This document shows positions 10,456 through 20,979 of a stretch of 64,000 nucleotides of DNA, one piece after another. The stretch is from Chrysaora quinquecirrha (lineage: Eukaryota > Cnidaria > Scyphozoa > Semaeostomeae > Pelagiidae). The notes under the pieces were generated by a model, which did not search any database, was not told where the DNA came from, and saw only the letters and a list, made by a program, of their open reading frames with translations. The stretch's first letter is position 1; every line of letters begins with the position of its first letter. The stretch covers positions 1 to 64,000 of the forward strand of contig JACTAT010000154.1 in assembly GCA_014526335.1 (NCBI GenBank), in the 5' to 3' direction. A program made the translations under genes and the position numbers.

Positions 10456-11519
10456 AAAATTTTTGGTGTTTTTGTTTTTGCGATCTAAATATTTTACAAT
10501 TTTTTTAATATCTAAATGTCACTTTAACACAACAAGAAGGCTTTTTGGAATGACTGAAATCTTTAGAACCATTTTTACTCATATCTTTTCAATTATAAAT
10601 TTACTTTCAATTTATTTCTGTCGTTTTTGTGTTGGAAATGTTTTCAAAAGTCCGAGGAGATGTCTGGGAACTAAAATTTGCTTTGGGTATAATCTTTTTA
10701 GTTTGTTTTTGACATTATTTTTTAACGTGTTTTGTTGTTCCCTTCTATGAATATTAGGACCACCTGGAGATTATCCTCTGCTAAGAATTATGGCAGTCAC
10801 CTCAAAGGCAATTTTTTGGTGTTTTTGTTTTTGTGATTTAAATATTTTACAATTTTTTCTAATAACAAAAAGTCACTTTGACAAAACAAGAAGGCTTTTT
10901 GGAATGACTCAAACCTTTAGATCTATTTTTACTCATATCTTTTCAATTATAAATTTATTTTCAATTTATCTCTCAACACTGACACTAACTTTCATGTTCA
11001 TTTGGATTTTATATTCATTTTCATTTCATCTTTCATTTGATTTAAAGTTTTATTGTAGCTGAAGAATTTAGAATTATATTAAATTATTTTAAATTATGAA
11101 TTATATTAAATTTCAATTTTATTAATATTTACATTAACGCCAATACCATTAGGTATACCAACGGGGGGTCCAAATCAATGTTGGCAATTAATAAACGTAG
11201 TTTCATCCTATCACAAGTGAAATTGTTTCTTCAAAAATTAATAAATAGGGGGGTCCTACTAAGGCCCTGTGGGTGGGGGAAAAACTCAAAATTAATAAAC
11301 CGGAGGACGTTTATTTGGCATCTAAGAGTATGAAGATGAATTAAGATGATGATAACGTTTGACATTGGCATTATTGCATGTGGCGATAAAGAACAACCTA
11401 AACATTAAGTTCAAGTTTCAACGTTATTTCAGATTTACATCAAGATTAACATCAACGTTCAGATAAAGACTCATTTCAAAATGAACTTTAAGTTTAATTT
11501 CAAAAATGAAATACTGATA

Positions 11520-11830
11520 CTTAGACCAAGACTAACAAAGACTAAGACTAATATTAAGATGGAGTTCAAGATTAACTAAGACTAAGATTAAGATTAACCT
11601 TAAGATTAAGGTTAGAATTAAGATTCAGATTTAGATTCAGATTTAGATTCAGATACAGATTCAGATTAAGATTAAGATTAAGATTAAGATTAACATTTAG
11701 ATTAACATTAAGGTTAACATTCCAATTCAGGTAGAAGTTAAGATTAAGATTCCATTTAACTTGAAGACTAAGATTAAGACTAGACTAACATTACGATTGA
11801 GATCAAGATTTTGATTAACAGAAAATATAG
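11520..11830. repeat. Period-6 AAGATT tract of unit A
   Basis: About 300 bp built on AAGATT/AAGACT/AACATT hexamers, for example consecutive AAGATT units near 11660-11690. The equivalent tract in unit B is at 13255-13545. Another short stretch at 15220-15290 lies just before the assembly gap. Confidence 0.8.
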
Positions 11831-12204
11831 CCACCTCAATGCACAGTGTCTTTTAGGTTAAAGCTCTTATTGGCGGAGTTCATCAGAGGCGGTGGTCCTC
11901 ATGAGGCGGTGGTCTTACACGGGCAAGAGCTATCAGTATATCTATACTAAAATAGGAATCGGATTAGCGAAAATTTTGTGAGAGTCCACCTGGGAAGGCC
12001 GTGTGAGGTTCCAAGACGCCATTTTCCCACGATTCTGCCGCCCATGGGGTAGGCGAGCCAAGTTTCCTTCGTTTTTCTGTCTTTGCTAAACTCTCTGGGG
12101 TAACTGGGGCTAACCCTTCTTTGAAGTGCGTCATTGGTGCCTGTTTTAACAATCGCCCGATTGTTTTCTGTAGGAGGATTATCACTGAATTGCAACAAGG
12201 CACA

Positions 12205-12276
12205 GTAGCACGGTCGGCAAGGCGGCGTGTCTCGTGAGCTGCGATGCAGGGTCGGGAGTTCGATTCCCCCTGGGGG
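12205..12276 (+). other. tRNA-like module 1 in unit B
   Basis: This is the copy of the unit A module: GTAGCACGGTCGGCAAGGCG (A-box-like) and GGGAGTTCGATTCCCCC (B-box-like). The B-box stem is if anything better paired here than in unit A. Confidence 0.55.
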
Positions 12277-12469
12277 AAGACTTTTCTTTTCGAATTTTTT
12301 TATTTCTGTTATTTTCGTGTCGGAAATGTTTTCAAAAGGGCAAGGAAGCGTCTGGTAACTAAAATTTGCTTTTGGTGTAATTTTTAAGTTCGTTAGACAT
12401 ATTCTTTTTACGTGTTTTGTTGTTCCCTCCCATGAATATTAAGGACCACTAGGAGATTATCGTCGATTA

Positions 12470-12545
12470 TGCAGTACGGTTGTATTGCGGAGTTGTTAAA
12501 TGCTTGCCTGCTACCCTGCATGCTTGAGTTTGAATCCCCTCAAGG
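12470..12545 (+). other. tRNA-like module 2 in unit B (decayed)
   Basis: Equivalent to 10385-10455. The A-box region has changed to TTGCGGAGTTGTTAAATGC, while GAGTTTGAATCCCC keeps a B-box resemblance. Confidence 0.4.
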
Positions 12546-13689
12546 GCAAACTTTTGGTGTTTTTGTTTTTGTTATTTAAATAGTTTACAATTCTTTTTTA
12601 ATGTCTAAAAGTCACTTCGACAAAACTAGAAGGCTTTTTGGAATGAGTCAAATCTTTAGATCTATTTTTTCTCAGATCTTTTCAATTATAAATTTATTTT
12701 CAATTTATCTCTCGACACTAACTTTCATTTTCATTTTCCCTTTATATCAATTTCAATTTCCATTTAAAGTTTCATTGCAATCATGTTGCAATCTTAACAT
12801 TACGGTCAACTAAGATTTTTGTTTCAACAGGTGAAGATTAAGAATAATATTGAAATATATTTTAAATTAAAGATTAATGTCACTTTTACTAATATTAACA
12901 TTAAGGCTAATACTCTTATGTGCCAAATAAAAGGTGGGTCCAAATAAATAGGGGGGGATTTTTCGAAAATTTAATGAACAGGGGGTCCTAACAAGGTCTG
13001 GGGGATCTGGGACAAAACTCAAAATTAATAAACGGGGGCACATTTATTTGGCACCTAGGAGTATAAGGATGAATTTAGATGATGATAAAGTTTGACATTG
13101 ACATTATTGCATGTGGTGATTAAGAACAATCTTAACATTAATTTTAAGCTTCAACGTTATTTCAGATTTACATCAAGATTAACATGAAGGTTCAGATTAA
13201 GACTGCTTTGAAAATGAACTTTAAGTTTAAGTTCAAAAATGAAAGATTGATACTTAGACCAAGACTAACAAATACTAAGACTAATATTAAGATGGAGTTC
13301 AAGATTAACCAAGACTAAGATTAAGATTAAGCTGAAGATTAAGATTAAGATTAAAATCAAGATTAAGATTAAGATTCAGATTCAGATTCAGATTGAGATT
13401 AAGGTTAACATTTAGATTAAGATTAAGTTTAAGATTCTAATTCAGGTAGAAGTTAACATTATGATTCCATTAAAGTTGAAGACTAAGATTAAGACTAGAC
13501 TAACATTAAGATTAAGGTCAAGATTTAGATTAACAGCAAATATAGACATCTCAATGCATAGTGCCTTTTAGGTGGAGGTTTTTATTTGTGGAGTTCATCG
13601 GAGGCGGTGGTCCTCATGAGGCGGTGGTCTTACACGGGCAAGGGCTAGTCTCTTATAACTAATGCATGAAGAATTTGATTAGCACCTTT

Positions 13690-13890
13690 TTTGCGCCAGT
13701 AAGTTTGCTCGGACTGTGCGAGATATCGACGTGCCGTTTTCGCAAGACTCTGCCGCCCGTGGGGTAGGCGAGCCAAAACTACTTCGTTTTTTCGTATCTG
13801 CTGCAGACGCTGGGGTAAGTGGGGCTAACCCTTCTTCTTTGATCTGTGTCACTGGTCCTACTTGAAACAATTGCCCGGCATGAACAAATT
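13690..13890 (+). repeat. Truncated third unit C
   Basis: The start of a third unit matches unit B from CTGCCGCCCGTGGGGTAGGC through GGGGCTAACCCTTCTT to CAATTGCCCGGC. Homology then stops, so this is a truncated copy. Confidence 0.7.
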
Positions 13891-15345
13891 TCAGTCGCTC
13901 ATTCAAGCACACTCGCATCAAAATTAATTTCGATTTTTGATGTTTTCGTTTCCTAACAAAATGATTGAAAATTAAAATTAATTTACCAGTTCTGGATCCA
14001 AAAAGACGGGTTTTGGTTTTCTGTTTAGTCATGCGAAAATAATTTCTGTTTTCCTCTTGCAACTTCTTCAGGCTGTTGACAGGTGAATTACATTTTGCAA
14101 GAGTACAACAATGTAAGCGTGTTGTGTTGACCGTGACCCTTGGCATGACTTCCGCCTACTTGGCAAATACTTTCTTTGTTTTGACGGAAGCCTGGTAGAG
14201 GTATTTTCAGTAATTCGTTTCGTTGTTTTACTTTCGCAATGAACTGTACAGTACATATCATTACTGACTGGTGACTGCCCTATCGAAGTCTAAGGTTACA
14301 GCAATGCTTACTCAAGCACCATCGATCTTTGTTAGCATGCAGTGCAGGTACGTTCTCCTTTCCAATAAATCGAAATGATATTATTTCAACATCATCATCA
14401 TCATCATCATTTTTATTCGTAAAACACACTACTACATGTTAATAATAATAATTATCAAAATGTGTATTTTACAGGCTTCAGTTAAAATTTGCTTTAAAAA
14501 GCGAATTGTTTTATCGGGAATGATTTAGCCTAAATTTCTCCGTTATAGAATACCCTTTCAGTCACTCTTTGCTTTAGGAAAAATAATTTCTTATATTATT
14601 TTTTCACTGACACATTCGTTATGGCTGTTGAAAGTGGATTTCGTTTTGTTTACGGAAGTCGGAGTACAACTCTGTGCATGCCCTTTGCATGACATCCGCC
14701 TCTCGCACAAATAGTATACTGATTCTATTTCGATGTTTTCTCCTCGATGATTTCACTGTACTTCCACTTACCGAGCGAAGAATTTTATTAAGTTTATAAA
14801 AAATAAATTAATTCCTTGGGCCACCGCTTGAAGTTTACATCTTAATATTAAAAAATAAATTCCTGTGACATGAGATCTAGGTAAAAGTTTTACTAAAACT
14901 TTGTTTAATAGTGGTAAATTCGTTTCCGTCACCTTACTTGAAAATGATAAATTTTCAGGCTTTTAAAATGTATTCTTTAAAGTTGTAGTTTGTTTACATC
15001 TGTCTATAATCAGTCAGCAGCATTTTCGCAAGCGCTCTGACAGATAGAACAGCATGAATTAAGAAACGTTGTTAAAACATGGACCAAGGAATCACATTGA
15101 GGGGCATGCTGTGGAACTGGCGGAACATGAATAATGAAGACCCTTGGGAACAACACCTAGGAACAAGACAGGACTGAGCAGCATAAACAATAACAAAACT
15201 AAGGAAAAGGACCTTGAAAAAGGATTCAGATTACATTAAGATTAACATTAAGTGTAACTTGATAAGTGTAACTAAGATTAAGAAAATTTTCATTGACTGA
15301 GCCCCTTGGACTAAGACCAAGGAACAGTTCCTTCACTTGGAGTAA
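13891..15345. other. Intergenic up to assembly gap
   Basis: No supported gene. A (CAT)n run of about seven units lies at 14391-14411. The frame at 13679-14146 (-) overlaps unit C and has no known domain. Confidence 0.4.
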
Positions 15346-15845
15346 NNNNNNNNNNNNNNNNNNNNNNNNNNNNNNNNNNNNNNNNNNNNNNNNNNNNNNN
15401 NNNNNNNNNNNNNNNNNNNNNNNNNNNNNNNNNNNNNNNNNNNNNNNNNNNNNNNNNNNNNNNNNNNNNNNNNNNNNNNNNNNNNNNNNNNNNNNNNNNN
15501 NNNNNNNNNNNNNNNNNNNNNNNNNNNNNNNNNNNNNNNNNNNNNNNNNNNNNNNNNNNNNNNNNNNNNNNNNNNNNNNNNNNNNNNNNNNNNNNNNNNN
15601 NNNNNNNNNNNNNNNNNNNNNNNNNNNNNNNNNNNNNNNNNNNNNNNNNNNNNNNNNNNNNNNNNNNNNNNNNNNNNNNNNNNNNNNNNNNNNNNNNNNN
15701 NNNNNNNNNNNNNNNNNNNNNNNNNNNNNNNNNNNNNNNNNNNNNNNNNNNNNNNNNNNNNNNNNNNNNNNNNNNNNNNNNNNNNNNNNNNNNNNNNNNN
15801 NNNNNNNNNNNNNNNNNNNNNNNNNNNNNNNNNNNNNNNNNNNNN
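15346..15845. other. Assembly gap, 500 N
   Basis: Exactly 500 N, the same length as the second gap, so the size is probably a placeholder. The flanking sequence before it is part of the AAGATT-type repeat, a plausible cause of the break. Confidence 0.95.
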
Positions 15846-16790
15846 ATCCATCCTAAAAGAAAGACACGGGTCTAGATCTGGCCTTTTGATATTCACCAGA
15901 GGAATATATTTGGGCTTTGTTTGTTGCTTGTTGATTAATTTTTTGAGTTTAAGTAACTATTTTTGCTATATGAAAGTGCTGCTACATACAAGTCTTTTTT
16001 AATGAAAGTTTTGTTGTAAGTTTTATAATTTTTTCCTTTTGATTTTCACTGTGGAGCTGGGAGTCAGTAGCCTACAAGATGCAACAAATTTCATCTTCTG
16101 CATCGAAACTCCCTGAATCAAAAATAAACAACAAGTGTTTCTTCATCTAGTTCATCTAGCTTCACTAGCATTAAGTTTTTCCGTCTCTGCATATTTCCCA
16201 ATATGAACGAGGATTTAGCACAGGTCTCAGACAGACCTGTACCTCTACAGTCACCAAACTAATATAAACAAAGTGTATACATCTAAATCTTACATTTCTC
16301 GCAGCAGAATACGCAAGTACATATAATACGTATCAATTTCGAATTCGCAATTCCTCGGTTTCCATTCCCTGATCCCCATTCTCTGTTCCCCATTCCCCAT
16401 TCCCCGTTCCCCTTTCCCTGTTCCCCATTCCCCGTTCACTATTTTCGACATAGCCGAGCTGCAAATCTTCCTTAAAATTGATTTGGTACTTTGCGATGAT
16501 CATTAAACTCTTTGCTCGTTTATAAGTGAAGATATTGTCTTTATGATTGATCTCTACGGGTATTTACATGATAACATGATTGCAAATGTTTCCTGTGCTT
16601 TTGATAAAATACTACATGCATGAAAATACCAGGTCAATGACCTGTTACGGTTTATGAATTGCCATGTGTTTTCCCCATACATTTCGCGGCAATAATTGGG
16701 ATTTTCCAATAACAATACACGTGATTAGAATGAAAGAGGATTGTGAAAAGTACAAAAGCATTGTCTGGAAATTGACTATTTAATGGAACA
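15846..16790. other. Intergenic between gap and first methyltransferase gene
   Basis: No gene. TTCCCCATTC/TTCCCCGTTC decamers at about 16365-16440 are related to the decamer arrays in reverse orientation. Confidence 0.45.
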
Positions 16791-16911
16791 ATAGATGTGA
16801 AGTGGTATTTTGCGACAGTACAGTTTCAGTCCAGCCAGTTGCTGATTCTATCTGGGAGGAATCTTGGAGGAATAACCATAGGTTTAGGCAAGTATCCTGC
16901 AAACTACAGTA

Positions 16912-17586
16912 ATGGATGTAACTACACATGGCTGCTTCTACCAAAAGAATTGCCCACTCGTTGGCATCAATTTGCAGACGAAGTCTGAGGATCTGAGAGA
17001 AAAATACAACACATGGGCAAGCAATTTTGACGAAGACATGGTCGTCTACAAATACGAAGCTCCAGAGACCTGTGTGAAAACACTACAAAGTGTAGCAGAC
17101 AAATATGGAGTAACAGAAGAATCGAAGATAGTTGACCTTGGAGCTGGAACTGGGATAATTGGGGCGTTGCTCAAACGAGAAGGATACAAGAATATCGATG
17201 CAGTTGATGTATCACCTGAAATGCTGAACAAAGCAAAAAGCAAAAATTGCTATACCAAATTAATTGAAAGCTCAGTCGGAGAAAACAACCTTGCTGTTCC
17301 AAGTAACGAATACAAAGTTTTGGTGTGCATGGCTTGCCTCACCCTTGGCCACATAAAGCCGGAGGGAATCGATGAAATGGTTGACATCGTCCAGTCAGGG
17401 GGGTTGCTCATCTTTTCTGTTCGCCACGATGCAGATGATAAATTCGGATTCAAGCAAAAGATTGAAGAACTCAAGAATGATAATAAAATTGACATTATAA
17501 GCAAGGACAAAATTGATTACTATGCAGCTGCAGGCGATAACGACCCAGCTCGTTATTGCTATTTGTATGTTTGCTTGAAGAAGTAA
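16912..17586 (+). CDS. METTL27: METTL27-like SAM-dependent methyltransferase, copy 1
   Basis: A single-exon frame of 224 residues. A class I Rossmann methyltransferase fold is indicated by motif I, Ile-Val-Asp-Leu-Gly-Ala-Gly-Thr-Gly at residues 73-81, followed by Asn-Ile-Asp-Ala-Val-Asp-Val-Ser-Pro-Glu-Met (motif II region, 94-104) and a Gly-Gly-Leu-Leu turn in the later sheet. The N-terminal Lys-Tyr-Asn-Thr-Trp-Ala-x-x-Phe-Asp-Glu-Asp before motif I is typical of the METTL27 (WBSCR27) family. The family is predicted to transfer methyl groups from S-adenosylmethionine; its substrate is not established. The start at ATG 16912 is chosen because it aligns with the start of copy 2. Codons are intact and there are no introns. 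It has a tandem partner 1.6 kb downstream on the same strand. Confidence 0.85.
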   Translation: MDVTTHGCFYQKNCPLVGINLQTKSEDLREKYNTWASNFDEDMVVYKYEAPETCVKTLQSVADKYGVTEESKIVDLGAGTGIIGALLKREGYKNIDAVDVSPEMLNKAKSKNCYTKLIESSVGENNLAVPSNEYKVLVCMACLTLGHIKPEGIDEMVDIVQSGGLLIFSVRHDADDKFGFKQKIEELKNDNKIDIISKDKIDYYAAAGDNDPARYCYLYVCLKK

Positions 17587-17589
17587 AAT

Positions 17590-18398
17590 GAAATTAAGTT
17601 GACGTTTCATAAATTCTAGTTCAAATCTACCAATCTTTGCTTTATTAAATCTATTTCAAAATAGTTGATGTTGAATGTGTACCTTCGAATTCAGGAGTTA
17701 AATCGAAACACATTATTATGATTGCAGACAATGTGTTTCAGTTTTGTTTCAACTCTCTATAAAGCGTAAACCCGGTTCAAAAACGCCATTCTTCGTAATA
17801 TTTTCAGGTGGGTTTTCATTTGCAGGTCATCGCAGTGCATTCTGTCTATCTTGCAGAAACACAATCTCCCAAATACAGTAGGTGCAAGAGGTGGGAGGAA
17901 GGTTATGATCCCCGTGTCGAAGATGCTTTTGGTTATTTGAGGAAAGAATCCACCAAGATACCGCATTTTACTCATTTACGCCCCCTTATTGGGAGTTCTA
18001 GCCCCCTGTAGGAGGATGTCTGGCGCCAGCAATAACCATGAAGTTCTACTCGAAAGACAAAAAAGAAACAAAGATGATAAAGGGGGAGGGGAGAAAGTTG
18101 CCAAATGTCTCCAAATCAAATTTCTTGGAACAACAGTTTTTGACCCACGAAGTGGGTTTATATTGGGAGTTTGGGGCAAAAAATCCAGTCTTCTGTGTTC
18201 TGCGTCCTGTGGTCATGGTCAAATCCACTTTAACAATGAAGGGTTGCAAGTTTGGACCGTGGTTATGTTGGGTTCCGAAGATGCTGAGAACAATTATGGA
18301 GAGACAATCTTGATCATACACCAAGTATAAATGTTCACAGTTACTTGGGCAAACATTCAGACAACTTGTCTTTCCTTATGAGGATGCTTGTTGCCCAG
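17590..18398. other. Spacer between methyltransferase paralogues
   Basis: Overlapping frames on both strands at 17989-18330 have no recognisable domains and no splice-consistent structure. No gene is supported. Confidence 0.4.
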
Positions 18399-18712
18399 GG
18401 GGGGCACTCAAGACTTTTGCATACGGGGACGTCAGTCCGATATTTTAGGGTAGGTTTTCTCCCTAAAGCTGATATTTTTTGGTTAGCCATTTTAGAAAGG
18501 CCAAAATTATACTTTCGGGTTAAAGATCAGAAAATATCGGGTTAAAGATCAAGAAGGAAGAACAGGGTAATTTTTGCGATATTTTTGGGTCTTTGTAGGA
18601 AATTTTTGAATGATATTTTTGGGTCAAAGAAATTTTTTAATATTTTTTAGGGTTTTGCAAATTTTTTGGACTGACGTCTCCGTATGGAAAAGTCTTGAGT
18701 ACCCCCCCCCCC
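18399..18712. mobile_element. MITE with G-tract inverted ends
   Basis: Terminal inverted repeats of about 40 bp: the left end begins GGGGGCACTCAAGACTTTTG (18399) and the right end is its reverse complement, ending at the C-run near 18712. Inside are several ATATTTTTGGGTC-like repeats. No coding capacity. It is a non-autonomous element; the superfamily is not determined. Confidence 0.8.
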
Positions 18713-19204
18713 TGGGGCTTGTTACCTTGTTAGTCTAAGAAAATCGCCTTATCTCCCACTCCCACCTCGCCTTGCTACGTTCCAAGGGTCAACAAGTACT
18801 GTTGCGTTCACGGAGGGGGAGGGGGTACTTGACTTGGGCTCAAATCAAACTTCAAAATGTGTTCTTCGTTTCCCGATTCCCGCTGCTCTCAATAAGACGC
18901 TTCTAGTCCTACGCAGGCAAATGAAAACCGCAGCGCCGTTGTGGTGATATACGAGACAACGAAAAAAAACCTGACCTGTGGCTTGTTCATTTGACGAAGG
19001 TTTGGACTCACAATTTCTTATGGTATGAGAGATCAAAGGTCGTTTCGTAATCTATTGTTGTAATCTTTCGTAATCTAAGCTGATTTGCATCTAAATGTAA
19101 AGGTATAAAAGATGAAGACTCTATTTTGATGCAATCGTTACAGTTCCCATAGTTCCACCTCCACTTCGGCTGTCGTTTGAGCTAAGCAAGAGAGTTAAAA
19201 AGTC
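18713..19204. other. Upstream region of second methyltransferase gene
   Basis: No gene. Contains a likely promoter/5' UTR for the gene starting at 19205, but no element can be assigned with confidence. Confidence 0.35.
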
Positions 19205-19879
19205 ATGGATGTTGAAAAACACGGCTTTTTCCATCAAAAGGATAATCCGCTATTTGGGATAAACTTGCAGTCGAAATCTGAGGATCTGAGAGAAAAATAC
19301 AACACATGGGCGAGCAATTTTGACGAAGACATGGTCGTCTACAAATACGAAGCTCCAGAGACCTGTGTGAAAACACTGCGAAGTGTAGCAGACAAATATG
19401 GAGTAACAAAAGAATCGAAGATAGTTGACATTGGAGCTGGAACTGGCATAATTGGGGCGTTGCTCAAACGAGAAGGATACAAGAATATCGATGCAGTTGA
19501 TGTATCAACTGAAATGCTGAACAAAGCAAAAAGCAAAAATTGCTATACCAAATTCATCAACAGTCCAGTCGGAGAAAACAACCTTGCTATTCCAAATAAC
19601 GAATACAAAGTTTTGGTGTGCATGGCCTGTCTTTCGTTTGGTCACATAAAGCCGGAGGGAATCGATGAAATGGTTGACATCGTCCAGTCAGGAGGTTTGC
19701 TCATCTTTACCGTTCGCTACGATGCAGATGATAAATTCGGATTCAAGAGCAAGGTGGAAGAGCTAAAGGCTGGTAATAAAATTGACATTATAAGCAAGGA
19801 CAAAATTGATTATTACGCAGCTGCAGGCGATAATGACCCAGCTCGTTTTTGCTATTTGTATGTTTGCTTGAAGAAGTAA
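19205..19879 (+). CDS. METTL27: METTL27-like SAM-dependent methyltransferase, copy 2
   Basis: 224 residues, the same length as copy 1 and nearly identical from about residue 24 onward. Motif I reads Ile-Val-Asp-Ile-Gly-Ala-Gly-Thr-Gly. Differences cluster in the first 20 residues (MDVEKHGFF against MDVTTHGCF) and in conservative positions later. Both copies are intronless and fully open, so both may be functional. The upstream sequences of the two genes are not obviously alike, so they may be regulated differently. The ATG at 19205 is the first in frame. Predicted to be a soluble methyltransferase of unknown substrate. Confidence 0.85.
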   Translation: MDVEKHGFFHQKDNPLFGINLQSKSEDLREKYNTWASNFDEDMVVYKYEAPETCVKTLRSVADKYGVTKESKIVDIGAGTGIIGALLKREGYKNIDAVDVSTEMLNKAKSKNCYTKFINSPVGENNLAIPNNEYKVLVCMACLSFGHIKPEGIDEMVDIVQSGGLLIFTVRYDADDKFGFKSKVEELKAGNKIDIISKDKIDYYAAAGDNDPARFCYLYVCLKK

Positions 19880-20030
19880 AATATATGTTGGCATATATCA
19901 TGGATTTATTATTGTGCAAATGTTTGACTCTTTTTTGCGGTTCAAAAACTTTAGCGCAAAAATTTGATAAAATTATGTTGTGTTCTACTGTTGAGCCTGG
20001 TTTCAACTTAAACGAATGCTTTCAATTCGA

Positions 20031-20160
20031 TCGAATTCGACCTGCTTCGGCCCGCTGTCGATCGACGCTGTCCGCTTCCACTGAATCCGGTCGAATTCGA
20101 CCTTCTTCGACCCGCTGTCGATCGACGCTGTCCGTTTCCACTGAATTCGGTCGAATTCGA
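20031..20160. repeat. 60-bp direct duplication rich in TCGA
   Basis: TCGAATTCGACCT recurs at 20031, 20091 and 20151, exactly 60 bp apart, and the intervening CCGCTGTCGATCGACGCTGT is repeated. Two full units plus a partial third. Confidence 0.85.
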
Positions 20161-20440
20161 CCTGAACAGAAAGTAACCTTTATATCAAAAACTCAAAAAG
20201 CTGTTTAATTTCTCATTGGTTGTTATAAATTTCTCAAACAATTGTCTGCTATCTGATTGGCTCAAAGGTCCGACTGAAAATTTCAACTCAGTTGAACTTT
20301 ATAAAGATTGATCAAAACATGGAAAGTAGAAATAATTGGTCGAAATTATTATTAAAAACTAGTATCTACAGTACCAAGATAAAATAAGAGAACCAAGATA
20401 GTCCAACTAAAGTGACGAAGTAAAGTGCTTCAGTTTCTAT

Positions 20441-20979
20441 TGGCTATTACTAAAAGCAGGAACGGGGAATATCAGCGGGAACGGGCGGGAATCACCGGGA
20501 ACGTGCGGGAACGAGCGGGAATCAGCGGGAACGGGCGGGAACAAGCGGGAATGACTGGGAATCAGCGGGAACGAGCGGGAATCAGCGGGAACGAGCGGGA
20601 ATGACCGGGAATTAGCGGGAACGAGCGGGAATGACCGGGAATCAGCGGGAACAAGCGGGAATGACCGGGAATCAGCGGGAACGAGCGGGAATCAACGGGA
20701 ACGAGCGGGAATGACCGGGAACGAGCGGGAATCAGCGGGAACGAGCGGGAATGACCGGGAATCAGCGGGAACGAGCGGGAATCAGCGGGAACGAGCGGGA
20801 ATGACCGGGAATCAGCGGGAACGGGCGGGAACGAGCGGGAACGAGCGGGAATAACCGGGAACGGGCGGGAATCAGCGGGAACGGAGGGTTCTAAGAGTCA
20901 CAAAAGATCGAAAAATAAATATTAAATGACAATGATTTATAAGCTTAATGCCTGCCAAATCGAATCGTCATTTTCAAAG
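20441..20979. repeat. Decamer minisatellite array, copy 2
   Basis: About 430 bp of strict 10-bp units: GGGAACGAGC, GGGAATGACC and GGGAATCAGC. The flanks are the same as in copy 1 (8617-9123). Units here keep three Gs, so the 10-bp period is much cleaner than in copy 1. Confidence 0.9.

Larger units (their letters stand above)
9890..11940 (+). repeat. Large tandem repeat unit A (about 2.09 kb)
   Basis: Unit A is homologous along its length to the next block. The anchor TGGGGTAGGC occurs at 9953, 12045 and 13760, giving periods of 2092 and 1715 bp. The order inside is: GGGGCTAACCCTTCTTTGAA region, tRNA-like module 1, tRNA-like module 2, TTTTGGTGTTTTTGTTTTTG spacer, AT-rich part, period-6 AAGATT tract, and a terminal GAGGCGGTGGTC duplicate. 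Unit A is longer than B because about 377 bp (around 10240-10990) is duplicated inside it. No protein-coding capacity is apparent. Confidence 0.85.
11945..13660 (+). repeat. Large tandem repeat unit B (about 1.7 kb)
   Basis: This is a second copy of the unit described at 9890, with the same internal order and without the 377-bp internal duplication. It ends with the same GAGGCGGTGGTC...TACACGGGCAAG phrase (about 13590-13645) as unit A (about 11885-11930). Confidence 0.85.

Noticed and set aside
11630..11700. AAGATT hexamers as possible telomeric repeat
   Set aside because: Animal telomeres are normally TTAGGG; this tract is internal to a tandem unit and degenerate.
17976..18330. Overlapping frames of about 90-113 residues
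   Set aside because: Several mutually overlapping frames on both strands, none with a domain or splice-consistent border.
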